Assembly (NCBI GenBank): GCA_046726015.1
Contig: JBKOZS010000085.1
Coordinates: forward strand, 1 to 64,000
Reading direction: 5' to 3'
Length of the DNA stretch: 64,000 bases
From: QHWT01 sp046726015
Lineage (GTDB): Bacteria > Acidobacteriota > Vicinamibacteria > Vicinamibacterales > 2-12-FULL-66-21
Shown: positions 7,919-15,664 of the stretch, one piece after another
How positions within the stretch are numbered: the first letter of the stretch is position 1
How the letters are laid out: the number at the start of each line of letters is the position of its first letter
Translations under genes and position numbers: made by a program
Notes under the pieces: generated by a model
What the model was told of the DNA's origin: nothing
The model's input: the letters and a program-made list of their open reading frames with translations, nothing else
Database searches by the model: none

Positions 7919-8797
7919 ATGAATCTGCGGTCGGTGTTCCCTCCCATGCCCACGCCGTTCGACGACGGCGACCTTGACGTCTCGGCAATCGGCACCAACA
8001 TCGAGCGCTGGATGACGGCGGGGCTGGGCGGAGTCGTCGTGCTCGGCACGAACGGCGAGGCGGCGCTGCTCGACGAGGACGAAAGCGATCGTGTCGTTGA
8101 AGCGGCACGGCCGTTTGTTCCACCTGATCGCGTCCTCATCGCCGGCGCCGGCCGCGAGTCCACGAGGGCCACCATCGCCGCGGCGCGACGTGCGGCGAGC
8201 GCCGGCGCCGACGCAGTGCTGGTACGCACGCCATCGTTTTATCGCGCGCATCTTCCTCCAGCCGCCATTGCCGCACACTACGCGGCGGTTGCCGATACCA
8301 GCCCGGTACCCGTCCTTCTGTACAACTATCCGGCGTTTACCGGCGTCACGCTGTCGGCCGATCTCATCGGCCGGCTTGCGCAGCACTCGAATATCGTCGG
8401 CATCAAGGAAACGAGCACGGACGGCGCGCAGTTCGTCGATATGGCGGCTGTCGTGCCGGAGCGCTTCACTATCCTGGCGGGATCGGCACCGGGCGCCTTC
8501 ACCGGCCTGTGCGCAGGGGCCGGCGGCGCCATCCTGGCGATTGCCTGCGTGCTCCCGGAGTTGTGCCTGCAGTTGCTATCGCTGGTGCGCGCGGCACGGC
8601 ATGCCGAGGCCCTCGCCTTACAGCAACGACTGACGCCGGTCGCGCGCGCGGTCACGACAGGATTCGGCGTGGCGGGGCTGAAAGCGGCAATGGATCTCGC
8701 CGGCTATCGTGGCGGCGACCCTCGTCCGCCACTGGCTCCGATCGCCCCCGAGGCCCTCGAGAAGTTACGAACGCTGCTGCATGCTGCTACAGACTGA
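7919..8797 (+). CDS. DapA-superfamily aldolase, probably 4-hydroxy-2-oxoglutarate aldolase-like
   Basis: A 292-residue (beta/alpha)8 class I aldolase of the DHDPS/N-acetylneuraminate lyase family. Visible motifs are 'GTNGEAALL' (the GTTGE loop of DapA), 'LLYNYPAFTG' with the Tyr, and 'IVGIKETS' with the Schiff-base Lys163. The start at 7919 excludes an upstream in-frame stretch made of repeat DNA. The next gene, a glyoxylate-type aminotransferase, starts inside its last 17 bases. That pairing favours a 4-hydroxy-2-oxoglutarate aldolase (HOGA-like, giving glyoxylate and pyruvate) over lysine synthesis; this is inference from context. DapA itself or a sugar-acid aldolase remain possible. Confidence 0.82.
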   Translation: MNLRSVFPPMPTPFDDGDLDVSAIGTNIERWMTAGLGGVVVLGTNGEAALLDEDESDRVVEAARPFVPPDRVLIAGAGRESTRATIAAARRAASAGADAVLVRTPSFYRAHLPPAAIAAHYAAVADTSPVPVLLYNYPAFTGVTLSADLIGRLAQHSNIVGIKETSTDGAQFVDMAAVVPERFTILAGSAPGAFTGLCAGAGGAILAIACVLPELCLQLLSLVRAARHAEALALQQRLTPVARAVTTGFGVAGLKAAMDLAGYRGGDPRPPLAPIAPEALEKLRTLLHAATD

Positions 8798-9860
8798 ACG
8801 CCTGCTTCTCGGTCCTGGTCCCAGTCCCGTCGCCTCCCGTGTCATGCGTGCGATGGCCGCGCCGGTCCTCAGCCATCTCGACCCTGACATGATGGCGATA
8901 CTCGATGACATCCGGTCGCGGCTCGCGACAACGTTCCGCGCGTCACCCGATGCGCTTGCGATCGCGATCTCCGGGACGGGGACGTCAGGCATGGAAGCCG
9001 CGGTGGCAAACCTGACGCGTCCGGGTGCCCGCGCGCTCGTTGTCGTCACCGGATACTTCGGCGATCGTCTCGCGCAAATGCTGCAGCGCTACGGCGCGAC
9101 GGTCGCTCGAGTCGAGACCGAGTGGGGCCGCGCAGCCGATCCTTCGGCGGTCGAGCGCGCGCTGAAGTCGCAGGGTGCGGATATCGTTGCGATGGTGCAC
9201 GCCGAGACGTCGACCGGCGTCCTCAATCCGGCGGCGGACATCTGCGGCATTGCGGCACGCCACGGCGCGATGACGATCGTTGACGCCGTCACTTCGCTCG
9301 CGGCGCATCCCGTCGACACGGACGCCTGGGGTGCGGACGTCGTCTACAGCTGCACGCAGAAGGGGCTCGGCGCGCCATCAGGCCTGGCGCCCATTGTGTT
9401 CTCGGCTCGCGCGCGAGTGGAGAGCCGATCGTTTTCATTCGATCGAGCCCTGCTCGAAGATTACTGGCTGCGGCGGAAGTACCACCACACGATCTCCGCG
9501 CCGCTCATTTACGCCCTGCGCGAGGCGCTGGTTGCCGTCGCCGAAGAAGGGCTCGATGCGCGATGGCAACGGCATCGCGAGCATCACCTCGCGCTCGCGG
9601 CGGGTCTCGAAACGATCGGCCTCGGCCTCCTGCCGCCCCCAACAGAACGGTTGTGGTCGTTGAACGCCGTCGTCGTGCCCGACGGCGTGGACGAGGCGGC
9701 CGTGCGGAAACGCCTGTTGACCGAATTCAATATCGAGATTGGTGCGGGGCTCGGCCCACTGGCCGGACGCATCTGGCGCGTGGGGCTGATGGGTTCGGGA
9801 TCGACGGCTGCAAACGTGCTGCTCTTCCTGAATGCACTGAAGCGCGCGCTCAATCGCTAG
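8781..9860 (+). CDS. Class V aminotransferase, alanine/serine-glyoxylate type
   Basis: A 359-residue PLP enzyme of the fold-type I AGT/serine-pyruvate family. 'LLLGPGPSPVASRVM' at the N-terminus is the signature of this group. 'HAETSTGVLNPA' and 'TIVDAVTSLAAHPVDTD' carry the cofactor Asp, and the Schiff-base Lys194 is in 'SCTQKGLGAPSGLAP'. The ATG at 8781 is chosen because the signature begins a few residues later. Overlap with the aldolase gene by 17 bases suggests an operon. The likely role is transamination of glyoxylate to glycine, which would remove the product of the upstream enzyme. Confidence 0.88.
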   Translation: MLLQTERLLLGPGPSPVASRVMRAMAAPVLSHLDPDMMAILDDIRSRLATTFRASPDALAIAISGTGTSGMEAAVANLTRPGARALVVVTGYFGDRLAQMLQRYGATVARVETEWGRAADPSAVERALKSQGADIVAMVHAETSTGVLNPAADICGIAARHGAMTIVDAVTSLAAHPVDTDAWGADVVYSCTQKGLGAPSGLAPIVFSARARVESRSFSFDRALLEDYWLRRKYHHTISAPLIYALREALVAVAEEGLDARWQRHREHHLALAAGLETIGLGLLPPPTERLWSLNAVVVPDGVDEAAVRKRLLTEFNIEIGAGLGPLAGRIWRVGLMGSGSTAANVLLFLNALKRALNR

Positions 9861-9910
9861 GCATATCGGTTGCACTTCTCTCCGCGGCGGCGGGCCTGGC
9901 CGCTGAGGTT

Positions 9911-11368
9911 ATGAAGATGAGAGTGCATACGAAGGCCGCATCACTCGTGTTTGCCGTTGCGCTCACCGCGTGCGCGACGAACCCCGTCACCGGCAAGAAG
10001 CAGATCTCTCTGATGAGCGAAGAGCAGGAGATCGCGCTCGGCCGCCAGTCGGATCCCGAAATCAAGCGCGAGATGGGGGTTTACCACGATCCCCGGCTGC
10101 AGGAGTACGTGCAGAGCATCGGGATGACGCTCGCGCGCGCGTCGGAGCGTCCGAACCTTCCGTGGCACTTCACCGTCCTGGACTCGCCGGCGGTCAACGC
10201 GTTTGCACTGCCCGGCGGCTATATCTATCTCACGCGCGGCATTCTGCCGTTCCTCGACGACGAGGCGCAGCTGGCGGGGGTGCTGGGTCATGAGATCGGA
10301 CACGTCACGGCGCGTCACTCGGCGCAGCAGTACACGACGCAGACCGGCGCCGGCATCGGCCTGATGCTTCTCAGCATCTTCGTGCCCGAGTCACGGCCGT
10401 TCCAGGGCGTGGCGGAGCAGGCTGCCGGCCTCCTGTTTCTCAAGTACGGCCGCGACGACGAGCTGCAGGCTGATGGGCTCGGTGTGCGCTATGCGGCGCG
10501 AACCGCGTGGGACCCGTCGGGCGTGCAGCACATGCTGAACACGCTGAGCCGCCTGGACAAGGCAGCCGGCACCACAAAGGGGGTGCCGAACTGGCTCTCG
10601 ACACACCCGACACCGCAGGATCGCGTGCAGAAGATTGACGTGGCCGTCCGCGAGGCGCTGGCGACGGTGCCGGCCTCGAAGCTTGCGACGAACAGGGACA
10701 CGTTCCTGCAGCGGGTCGAGGGGGTCATCTACGGCGACTCGCCAAGCCAGGGTGTGCTGCGCGGCAGTACGTTCCTTCACAAGGACCTGCGCTTCGCGAT
10801 GACGTTTCCTCCCGAGTGGGAAGTGAAGAACACGCAACAGAACGTCATCGCCAAACCGCCGGAGGCAGAAGAGTACCTGGTGCTACAGCTGATTCAACAG
10901 CCGCAGGGATCGTTGCAGCAGATCGCGCAGGCGTCGATGGCGAATGCGGGATGGCAGCAGGTCTCAGGACAGCGAACCAGGGTGAACGGGCTCGACGCGT
11001 ACGTCGGTACCTATCAGGGCAACATGCAGGGTCTCGGCACGGTCGGCACACTCGCGGCGCACATCGTGCACGAGAACCGCGTCTTCGTGCTGGCAGGGCT
11101 CGCGCCGGCTGACGGGTTCCGTCGCGCCGCCCAGGAATTCGAACGGACGATTCAGTCGTTCCGTCCGCTGACGCCAGCGGAAGCCGAGAACATTCGTCCG
11201 AACCGGGTGGAGCTGTACACGGTGCGGCCCAACGACACCTGGGCGTCACTGGCCCGGCGCGCGAACGACCCCGCGGTCACGCCAGCCACGCTCGCGATCA
11301 TGAACGATCACGATCCGAATCAGCCGCCGCGCGCCGGCGAACGCATCAAGGTCGTCGTCGAAGCCTGA
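9911..11368 (+). CDS. M48-family metalloprotease lipoprotein with C-terminal LysM-like domain
   Basis: A 485-residue predicted lipoprotein. The signal peptide ends in a lipobox 'ALTAC' (Cys21), and 'NPVTGKKQISLMSEEQEIALG' is typical of BepA/Loi-type M48 proteins. The zinc site is 'GHEIGHVTARH' (His127, Glu128, His131) with the downstream 'RDDELQADGLGVRYA' supplying the third ligand. After the protease domain come a domain of about 150 residues ('FAMTFPPEWEVKN...') and a LysM-like end ('YTVRPNDTWASLARRAN'). Periplasmic quality control of outer-membrane proteins is the usual family role; the LysM-like end suggests peptidoglycan binding. The start is 9911, or 9917 just after; earlier codons overlap the aminotransferase. 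Confidence 0.9.
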   Translation: MKMRVHTKAASLVFAVALTACATNPVTGKKQISLMSEEQEIALGRQSDPEIKREMGVYHDPRLQEYVQSIGMTLARASERPNLPWHFTVLDSPAVNAFALPGGYIYLTRGILPFLDDEAQLAGVLGHEIGHVTARHSAQQYTTQTGAGIGLMLLSIFVPESRPFQGVAEQAAGLLFLKYGRDDELQADGLGVRYAARTAWDPSGVQHMLNTLSRLDKAAGTTKGVPNWLSTHPTPQDRVQKIDVAVREALATVPASKLATNRDTFLQRVEGVIYGDSPSQGVLRGSTFLHKDLRFAMTFPPEWEVKNTQQNVIAKPPEAEEYLVLQLIQQPQGSLQQIAQASMANAGWQQVSGQRTRVNGLDAYVGTYQGNMQGLGTVGTLAAHIVHENRVFVLAGLAPADGFRRAAQEFERTIQSFRPLTPAEAENIRPNRVELYTVRPNDTWASLARRANDPAVTPATLAIMNDHDPNQPPRAGERIKVVVEA

Positions 11369-11430
11369 TTGCGTTCGCGATGGACCCAGCGCCGTACTAC
11401 CCATGCTGATGGCGTAAAATACTCGCCTCC

Positions 11431-12270
11431 ATGCGAAAGGCCTGGCGGGTGGCCGCCGCGATTCTCGCGGCGGGCTTCGCGTACGCGATCTACATCTATC
11501 TCACGCTGCCCGACGTACGACCGCTCCGCACGGCCAACCCGGCGACCACAGCGTTCATGGACCTCCGTGCGTACGAGGCGCGGCGACGAGGCGAACCAGT
11601 CAAGAAAGATCAGCGGTGGGTGCCCTACGAGCGCATCTCCCAGAATCTGAAACGCGCGGTTCTCGTGGCCGAAGACAGCGCGTTCTGGAGGCACGAGGGG
11701 ATTGATTTCGAGCAACTGCGCGAATCGATGGAGGTCAACTGGGAGCGCGGCGAATTCGCGCGCGGGGCGAGCACCATCACGCAACAGCTCGCCAAGAACC
11801 TTTACCTGTCGCCGTCCAAGAATCCGGTTCGCAAGGTGCGCGAGCTGTTCATTACGCGGCGTCTCGAGGCGGAGCTCACGAAGCGGCGCATTCTCGAGCT
11901 CTATCTGAACGTCATCGAGTGGGGCGACGGCATCTGGGGTGCGGAAGCGGCGGCGCGGCGGTACTTCCGGAAGTCCGCGGCCGACCTGAGCGCACAGGAG
12001 TCCGCGCTGCTGGCGGCGGCCATCATCAATCCGCGCGTGCTCGATCCCGGTCATCCCACCGCACGCCTTCGCCGGCGTCAGCAGATGATCGCGCGACGCA
12101 TGGGCGCGGTGACGCCGCCCCCTGCCGTCGCCACCGGCCCCGTCGATACACCCGATGACACTCCCGTCGTGCCGATTACAGATTTGCCCGGGACACCCGT
12201 CACCGTACCGTCGCTGCCGACTGAAAAAGCGCCCGGAAAGCCGACAGGCGCAACGGGACCTGGTCAGTAG
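11431..12270 (+). CDS. mtgA: Monofunctional biosynthetic peptidoglycan transglycosylase (GT51)
   Basis: A 279-residue protein with one N-terminal membrane anchor (about residues 5-25) and a GT51 glycosyltransferase domain. The motifs 'AVLVAEDSAFWRHEGID' (catalytic Glu), 'GASTITQQLAKNLYLSPSKN', 'RKVRELFITRRLEAELTKRRILELYLN' and 'WGDGIWGAEAAARRYF' match MtgA. No transpeptidase domain follows; residues after about 225 are a Pro/Thr-rich low-complexity tail. It polymerises lipid II into glycan strands at the inner membrane. A TAAAAT box sits 10 bases before the ATG with no obvious ribosome site. Confidence 0.93.
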   Translation: MRKAWRVAAAILAAGFAYAIYIYLTLPDVRPLRTANPATTAFMDLRAYEARRRGEPVKKDQRWVPYERISQNLKRAVLVAEDSAFWRHEGIDFEQLRESMEVNWERGEFARGASTITQQLAKNLYLSPSKNPVRKVRELFITRRLEAELTKRRILELYLNVIEWGDGIWGAEAAARRYFRKSAADLSAQESALLAAAIINPRVLDPGHPTARLRRRQQMIARRMGAVTPPPAVATGPVDTPDDTPVVPITDLPGTPVTVPSLPTEKAPGKPTGATGPGQ

Positions 12271-12313
12271 TTGGTCACGACAAAAAAGTCGTTGGTCGCG
12301 ACAAAAAAAGGTG
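12271..12313. repeat. Short direct repeat between mtgA and the next gene
   Basis: Two tandem copies of about 21 bases: TTGGTCACGACAAAAAAGTCG (12271-12291) and TTGGTCGCGACAAAAAAAGG (12292-12311). They start immediately after the mtgA stop. Confidence 0.7.
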
Positions 12314-12449
12314 AACTTTCGTGTTCTGCTCACCTTGACACCTATCGGCGCATGTCCTTATAGTCGGCACGTCCCTGCTCCTCACAGCGACAAGCGGCTC
12401 GATACAGGACGCCTTGGCGGAGTCCGTCTCTGGCCAGGCGTGTGTCGGC

Positions 12450-13259
12450 ATGATCAATTACACAGAGCGCATCGCGCTCCTGATGCAGGACGTGGTGTCG
12501 CGTACTCCCGCGTTATCGTTCATCGATGTACGCGAGATCCTCGTGTTCGGACGCTTCGGCCGTCCCCACGCCGAAGGAGCATTTGCGACCTGTCATTGCC
12601 TCACCCTCCCGCAGAGTGAACCCGGATATTACTTCTGGCGTGACCGCATCACCGGCGAGCTGACGCGCCGTTCGGAGTGGTTCGTCACGAAGACCCCCGA
12701 GGTGCGCGTCGGTGCGACTCGCATCAAATACCTCATTTCGTTCGTGCTGCCGCGCTTTTGCGAACAGAGCCTCAACCGATCGTGGAAGTCGGAACTCTAC
12801 GACGAGGCAGACCCGTGGGTCGCGAAGCTCGACACGATCGTCCACGAGCTGTATCACATTGATCCGGGGGCGACCGGTATTCGCCAGGTCGCGAACGCAA
12901 ACGGCACCCGTTCGCGCCAGCACGGCCCGCAGTTTTACGAGGACGTCGCCGGGATGGTGCGCGAGTACCTCGCGACACGGCCGGATCCAAGCCTCTACGA
13001 ATTCCTGAAATGGGACTTTTCGACGCTGGAGCGCGAGTTTGGCGGCGTGGTGGCAACCACGTTCAGGAATTTCCCGTCGTTCCCGCAGCGCTACATGGAG
13101 CCCTGCCGGGCGTTGCCTGTCGAGCCGTCGGTCAAGGTCGAACCGCTCAAGCCGTTGACGCAGCCACTGATCTACACGGAAGACGACCTCCACATCCGCC
13201 AGTTCACGGACACGAGCACACGGCGGCTCGCACGGAAGGGCGCCCACCGCGCAGCGTGA
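12450..13259 (+). CDS. Putative zinc metallopeptidase of unknown function
   Basis: A 269-residue protein with an HExxH site, 'HELYHIDPGATGIR' (His132, Glu133, His136), inside 'DTIVHELYH', and a later 'RQHGPQFYEDVAGMV' that could hold a further ligand. The layout resembles putative metallopeptidases of the anti-restriction/SprT-like kind, but I do not recognise the family. There is no signal peptide. The ATG at 12450 is favoured; an in-frame TTG at 12414 would add 12 residues. The C-terminal 60 residues are unstructured in appearance and rich in Pro and Arg. It is transcribed away from mtgA after a 179-base gap and converges on the NlpC/P60 gene. Confidence 0.7.
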   Translation: MINYTERIALLMQDVVSRTPALSFIDVREILVFGRFGRPHAEGAFATCHCLTLPQSEPGYYFWRDRITGELTRRSEWFVTKTPEVRVGATRIKYLISFVLPRFCEQSLNRSWKSELYDEADPWVAKLDTIVHELYHIDPGATGIRQVANANGTRSRQHGPQFYEDVAGMVREYLATRPDPSLYEFLKWDFSTLEREFGGVVATTFRNFPSFPQRYMEPCRALPVEPSVKVEPLKPLTQPLIYTEDDLHIRQFTDTSTRRLARKGAHRAA

Positions 13260-13260
13260 C

Positions 13261-13334
13261 GGCTCAGGACTCATGACTCATGGCCTAAGTCACGAACCCA
13301 GGGCCATGAGCCGCCATGAGCCATGAGCCATAAG
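13261..13334. repeat. Dispersed repeat, 'GGCTCAGGACTCATGA' family (locus 1)
   Basis: Starts one base after the stop of the upstream gene and fills the convergent gap. It is a patchwork of GGCTCAGGACTCA, CATGAGCC and CATGAGCCATAAG words in both orientations. Four more loci of this family occur in the window (21237, 22701, 30699, 39045). Confidence 0.8.
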
Positions 13335-13337
13335 TCG

Positions 13338-13868
13338 TTACATCACGCGTCTCGCCCCGACAAACCGGCTCGCCCAATAGGTGGCGCTCAATCGTTCCAC
13401 ACGCACCTGGCCCACACTGCTGGGGGCATGGACGAACTCGTCCCCGCCAATAGAAATCGCGACGTGAGAAGGACCGGCGGCGACTGTGCTGAAAAAGAGC
13501 AGGTCACCCGGTTCGAGCTGGTCCTGCGCGACCGGCCGCCCGGCCCGAGATTGTTCCAGCACCGTTCGCGGCATGGCGACGCCGTGTTGCCCGAAGACAT
13601 AGTAGACGAACCCGCTGCAATCGAAACCGGACGGATCCGCCCCGCCGTTGCGGTAGGGCGTTCCGCGGAGCGATAGGGCGGTCCCTGTAACGGCGTAGGC
13701 GGTGCGAGTTCCGACGGCAGGGGCGCCGGCAGCCGGCGCGGACGCTGCCCCTGCGCTCGTACCAGTCCCTCCGGGGCGCGGGAACGGCGCCGGGACGGCG
13801 CGGGTCGATGCGCAACCAGTGGCGACGGCGGTTACCAGCGCGAGCAGCGCGACCTTCGGGCAGACCAC
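13338..13868 (-). CDS. NlpC/P60-family lipoprotein (C40 peptidase)
   Basis: A 176-residue predicted lipoprotein: 'LVTAVATGCAS' gives a lipobox with Cys19. A Pro/Ala/Gly-rich linker (20-57) leads to an NlpC/P60 domain with catalytic Cys84 in 'GFDCSGFVYYVF', His135 in 'SHVAISIG' and a third polar residue, probably His147 in 'FVHAPS'. Such enzymes cut gamma-D-Glu-diaminopimelate bonds in peptidoglycan peptides. It is shorter than Spr/MepS-type proteins only by its lack of extra domains. It diverges from the HNH gene at 14076; the 207 bases between hold both promoters. Confidence 0.93.
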   Translation of the reverse strand: MVCPKVALLALVTAVATGCASTRAVPAPFPRPGGTGTSAGAASAPAAGAPAVGTRTAYAVTGTALSLRGTPYRNGGADPSGFDCSGFVYYVFGQHGVAMPRTVLEQSRAGRPVAQDQLEPGDLLFFSTVAAGPSHVAISIGGDEFVHAPSSVGQVRVERLSATYWASRFVGARRVM

Positions 13869-14035
13869 GGGCGTTCAGGTTATCGGCGGATCCGGAACAC
13901 GGGGTCAGGCCTGGCCCAAGGCCCCAGTGGTGGTCATTGACGTCCCTGCCGGCCTGAAACGCCTGATTTTGTCACCCACGGTGGGCATTACGACCTTAAA
14001 CTGCTGGAAACAGGATTGTTACGCGCCAGCCTCAC

Positions 14036-14064
14036 TTGACACTGGCGATCGTGTCAGGCAGAAT
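14036..14064 (+). promoter_or_regulatory. Sigma-70-type promoter of the HNH gene
   Basis: TTGACA (14036-14041), a 17-base spacer, CAGAAT (14059-14064). The ATG follows 11 bases after the -10 box, so the transcript would have almost no leader, and no Shine-Dalgarno sequence is visible. Confidence 0.65.
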
Positions 14065-14075
14065 GACTCAGGCTT

Positions 14076-14612
14076 ATGGAGCAGACGCTCCTCCTTAACG
14101 CGACGTACGAGCCCCTCAAAGTCGTCCACTGGCAGAAGGCCATTACGCTTTGGTGCCAGGGGAAGGTTGAGGTTATCTCTGTCTACGACCGGGAAGTCCG
14201 GTCGGTCTCCTTCAGTTTCAAGCTGCCCTCGGTCATCCGCCTGCTGCGGTATATCAAGATCAAGCGGCAGATCGACTATGTCCCGTTCTCCCGTGCGAAC
14301 ATTTACGCGCGAGACGACCACTCCTGCCAGTACTGTGGGGAAGTCTTCCCAACGGCGGAGTTGACCTTCGATCATGTGGTGCCGGTCGCCCAGGGCGGCC
14401 GCAAAGACTGGGAGAATATCGTTACCTGCTGCATCCCCTGCAACCGGAAGAAGGGTGGCCGGACGCCGGAGCAGGCCCACATGCATCTCATTCGGGTTCC
14501 CAAGCGCCCCGATAAAGCTCCCGCGATTCGCATTACGATCGGCCTTCGGAACGCGCCGGAGACGTGGCGCGATTACTTCTACTGGAACGTCGAGCTGGAC
14601 GACGAAAGCTGA
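14076..14612 (+). CDS. HNH endonuclease family protein
   Basis: A 178-residue protein with the HNH fold: 'CQYCGEVFPTAELTFDHVVP' then 'GGRKDWENIVTCCIPCNRKK', giving two CxxC zinc-knuckle pairs, the catalytic 'DH', and the Asn/His positions of the motif. The N-terminal 85 residues ('LLLNATYEPLKVVHWQKAI') are the widely conserved RRXRR-less bacterial HNH type found singly in many genomes. There is no restriction or toxin neighbour. Family members are annotated only as endonucleases; the cellular role is not settled. It ends 4 bases before the beta-propeller start. Confidence 0.88.
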   Translation: MEQTLLLNATYEPLKVVHWQKAITLWCQGKVEVISVYDREVRSVSFSFKLPSVIRLLRYIKIKRQIDYVPFSRANIYARDDHSCQYCGEVFPTAELTFDHVVPVAQGGRKDWENIVTCCIPCNRKKGGRTPEQAHMHLIRVPKRPDKAPAIRITIGLRNAPETWRDYFYWNVELDDES

Positions 14613-14616
14613 CGAA

Positions 14617-15636
14617 GTGGGTCGGGTGACCTCCGTTCGCCCCCTTTGGGCGATTGAGGGAGGACGCGTAACGCTCGAGGGGGCGGGCTTTCCCGTGCAC
14701 CCCTCCCTGCCGCAGGTGCGTGTCGGACCGGAGGGTGCACGACTCGCTCACGCGTCGCCGACCGTCCTGACCATCATCGTCCCCACCGATCTTGAAGGCG
14801 GATCCACAGCCGTACGGATCGACGAGTTGCCGGGGGAAACCGCCTATATCGAGATCGGCGCTCCGTTCGTCACCGGCGTCCACCAGGTCGACAACCCCGC
14901 CTTCGATCGGCACGGCAATCTCTACGTCACGTTCAGCGGATCGCGAGGCCACCAGGCGCCGGTCGCGATCTTTGTCGTGCGCCCCGACGGAACGCGCGAG
15001 CCGTTCGTGTCGGACATGCCGAACCCGACGTCGCTCGCCTTCGATCATGACGGGCATCTGTACGTGTCGAGCCGATTCGACGGCAGCGTCTATCGCGTCG
15101 AACCAGACGGCCGCGCGTCGCTCTTTGCCGGCGACCTTGGCGTCGCGTGTGGCCTCGCGTTTGGTCCAGATGGATTGCTCTACGTGGGCGATCGGAGCGG
15201 ATCGATCCTGCGCGTCGAGGATCACGGGCGGGCCCGCCCGTTTGCGACGTTGCCGGCGAGTGTCGCTGCGTTCCATCTCGCATTCGGTCCCGACCAGCAT
15301 CTTTACGTTGCCGCGCCAACGCTCGGTACGACCGATGCGATCTATCGCATCTCGCCGGACGGCACCGTCAGCGTCTGGAGCACCGGGTTTGGACGGCCGC
15401 AAGGCCTTGCGTTCGACGCGGCGGGTCACCTCTATGTCACCGATGCGCTTGCGGGGTGGAGTGGGATCTATCGCGTCCGCCTCGACGCCCCCGCGTCCCC
15501 CGAGCTCGTGCTCACAGGAGGGGCACTCATCGGCCTCGCTTTCGATCCGCATGGCGGCCTGGCCGTCGCGACCAGCGACTCGGTGTATCGCCTTGGCGTC
15601 GGCCTTCGAGGGCTGCTGCCGCCGAACCAGCCATGA
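14617..15636 (+). CDS. NHL/SMP-30-like beta-propeller protein with N-terminal IPT/TIG-like domain
   Basis: A 339-residue protein starting with GTG at 14617 (GTG 14626 is also possible), just after the HNH stop. Residues about 8-90 look like an IPT/TIG immunoglobulin-like fold ('GGRVTLEGAGFPVHPSLPQV'). The remainder is a six-bladed-type propeller with repeated 'G(H/N)LYV(T/S)' strands: 'RHGNLYVTFSG', 'HDGHLYVSSRFDG', 'PDGLLYVGDRSG', 'PDQHLYVAAP', 'AAGHLYVTDA'. Similar proteins are called gluconolactonases or NHL proteins, but catalytic residues were not identified. No signal peptide is seen, so it is probably cytoplasmic. Confidence 0.8.
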   Translation: MGRVTSVRPLWAIEGGRVTLEGAGFPVHPSLPQVRVGPEGARLAHASPTVLTIIVPTDLEGGSTAVRIDELPGETAYIEIGAPFVTGVHQVDNPAFDRHGNLYVTFSGSRGHQAPVAIFVVRPDGTREPFVSDMPNPTSLAFDHDGHLYVSSRFDGSVYRVEPDGRASLFAGDLGVACGLAFGPDGLLYVGDRSGSILRVEDHGRARPFATLPASVAAFHLAFGPDQHLYVAAPTLGTTDAIYRISPDGTVSVWSTGFGRPQGLAFDAAGHLYVTDALAGWSGIYRVRLDAPASPELVLTGGALIGLAFDPHGGLAVATSDSVYRLGVGLRGLLPPNQP

Positions 15637-15664
15637 CTGCTTTACCCGATAAGATCGTGCAAGC

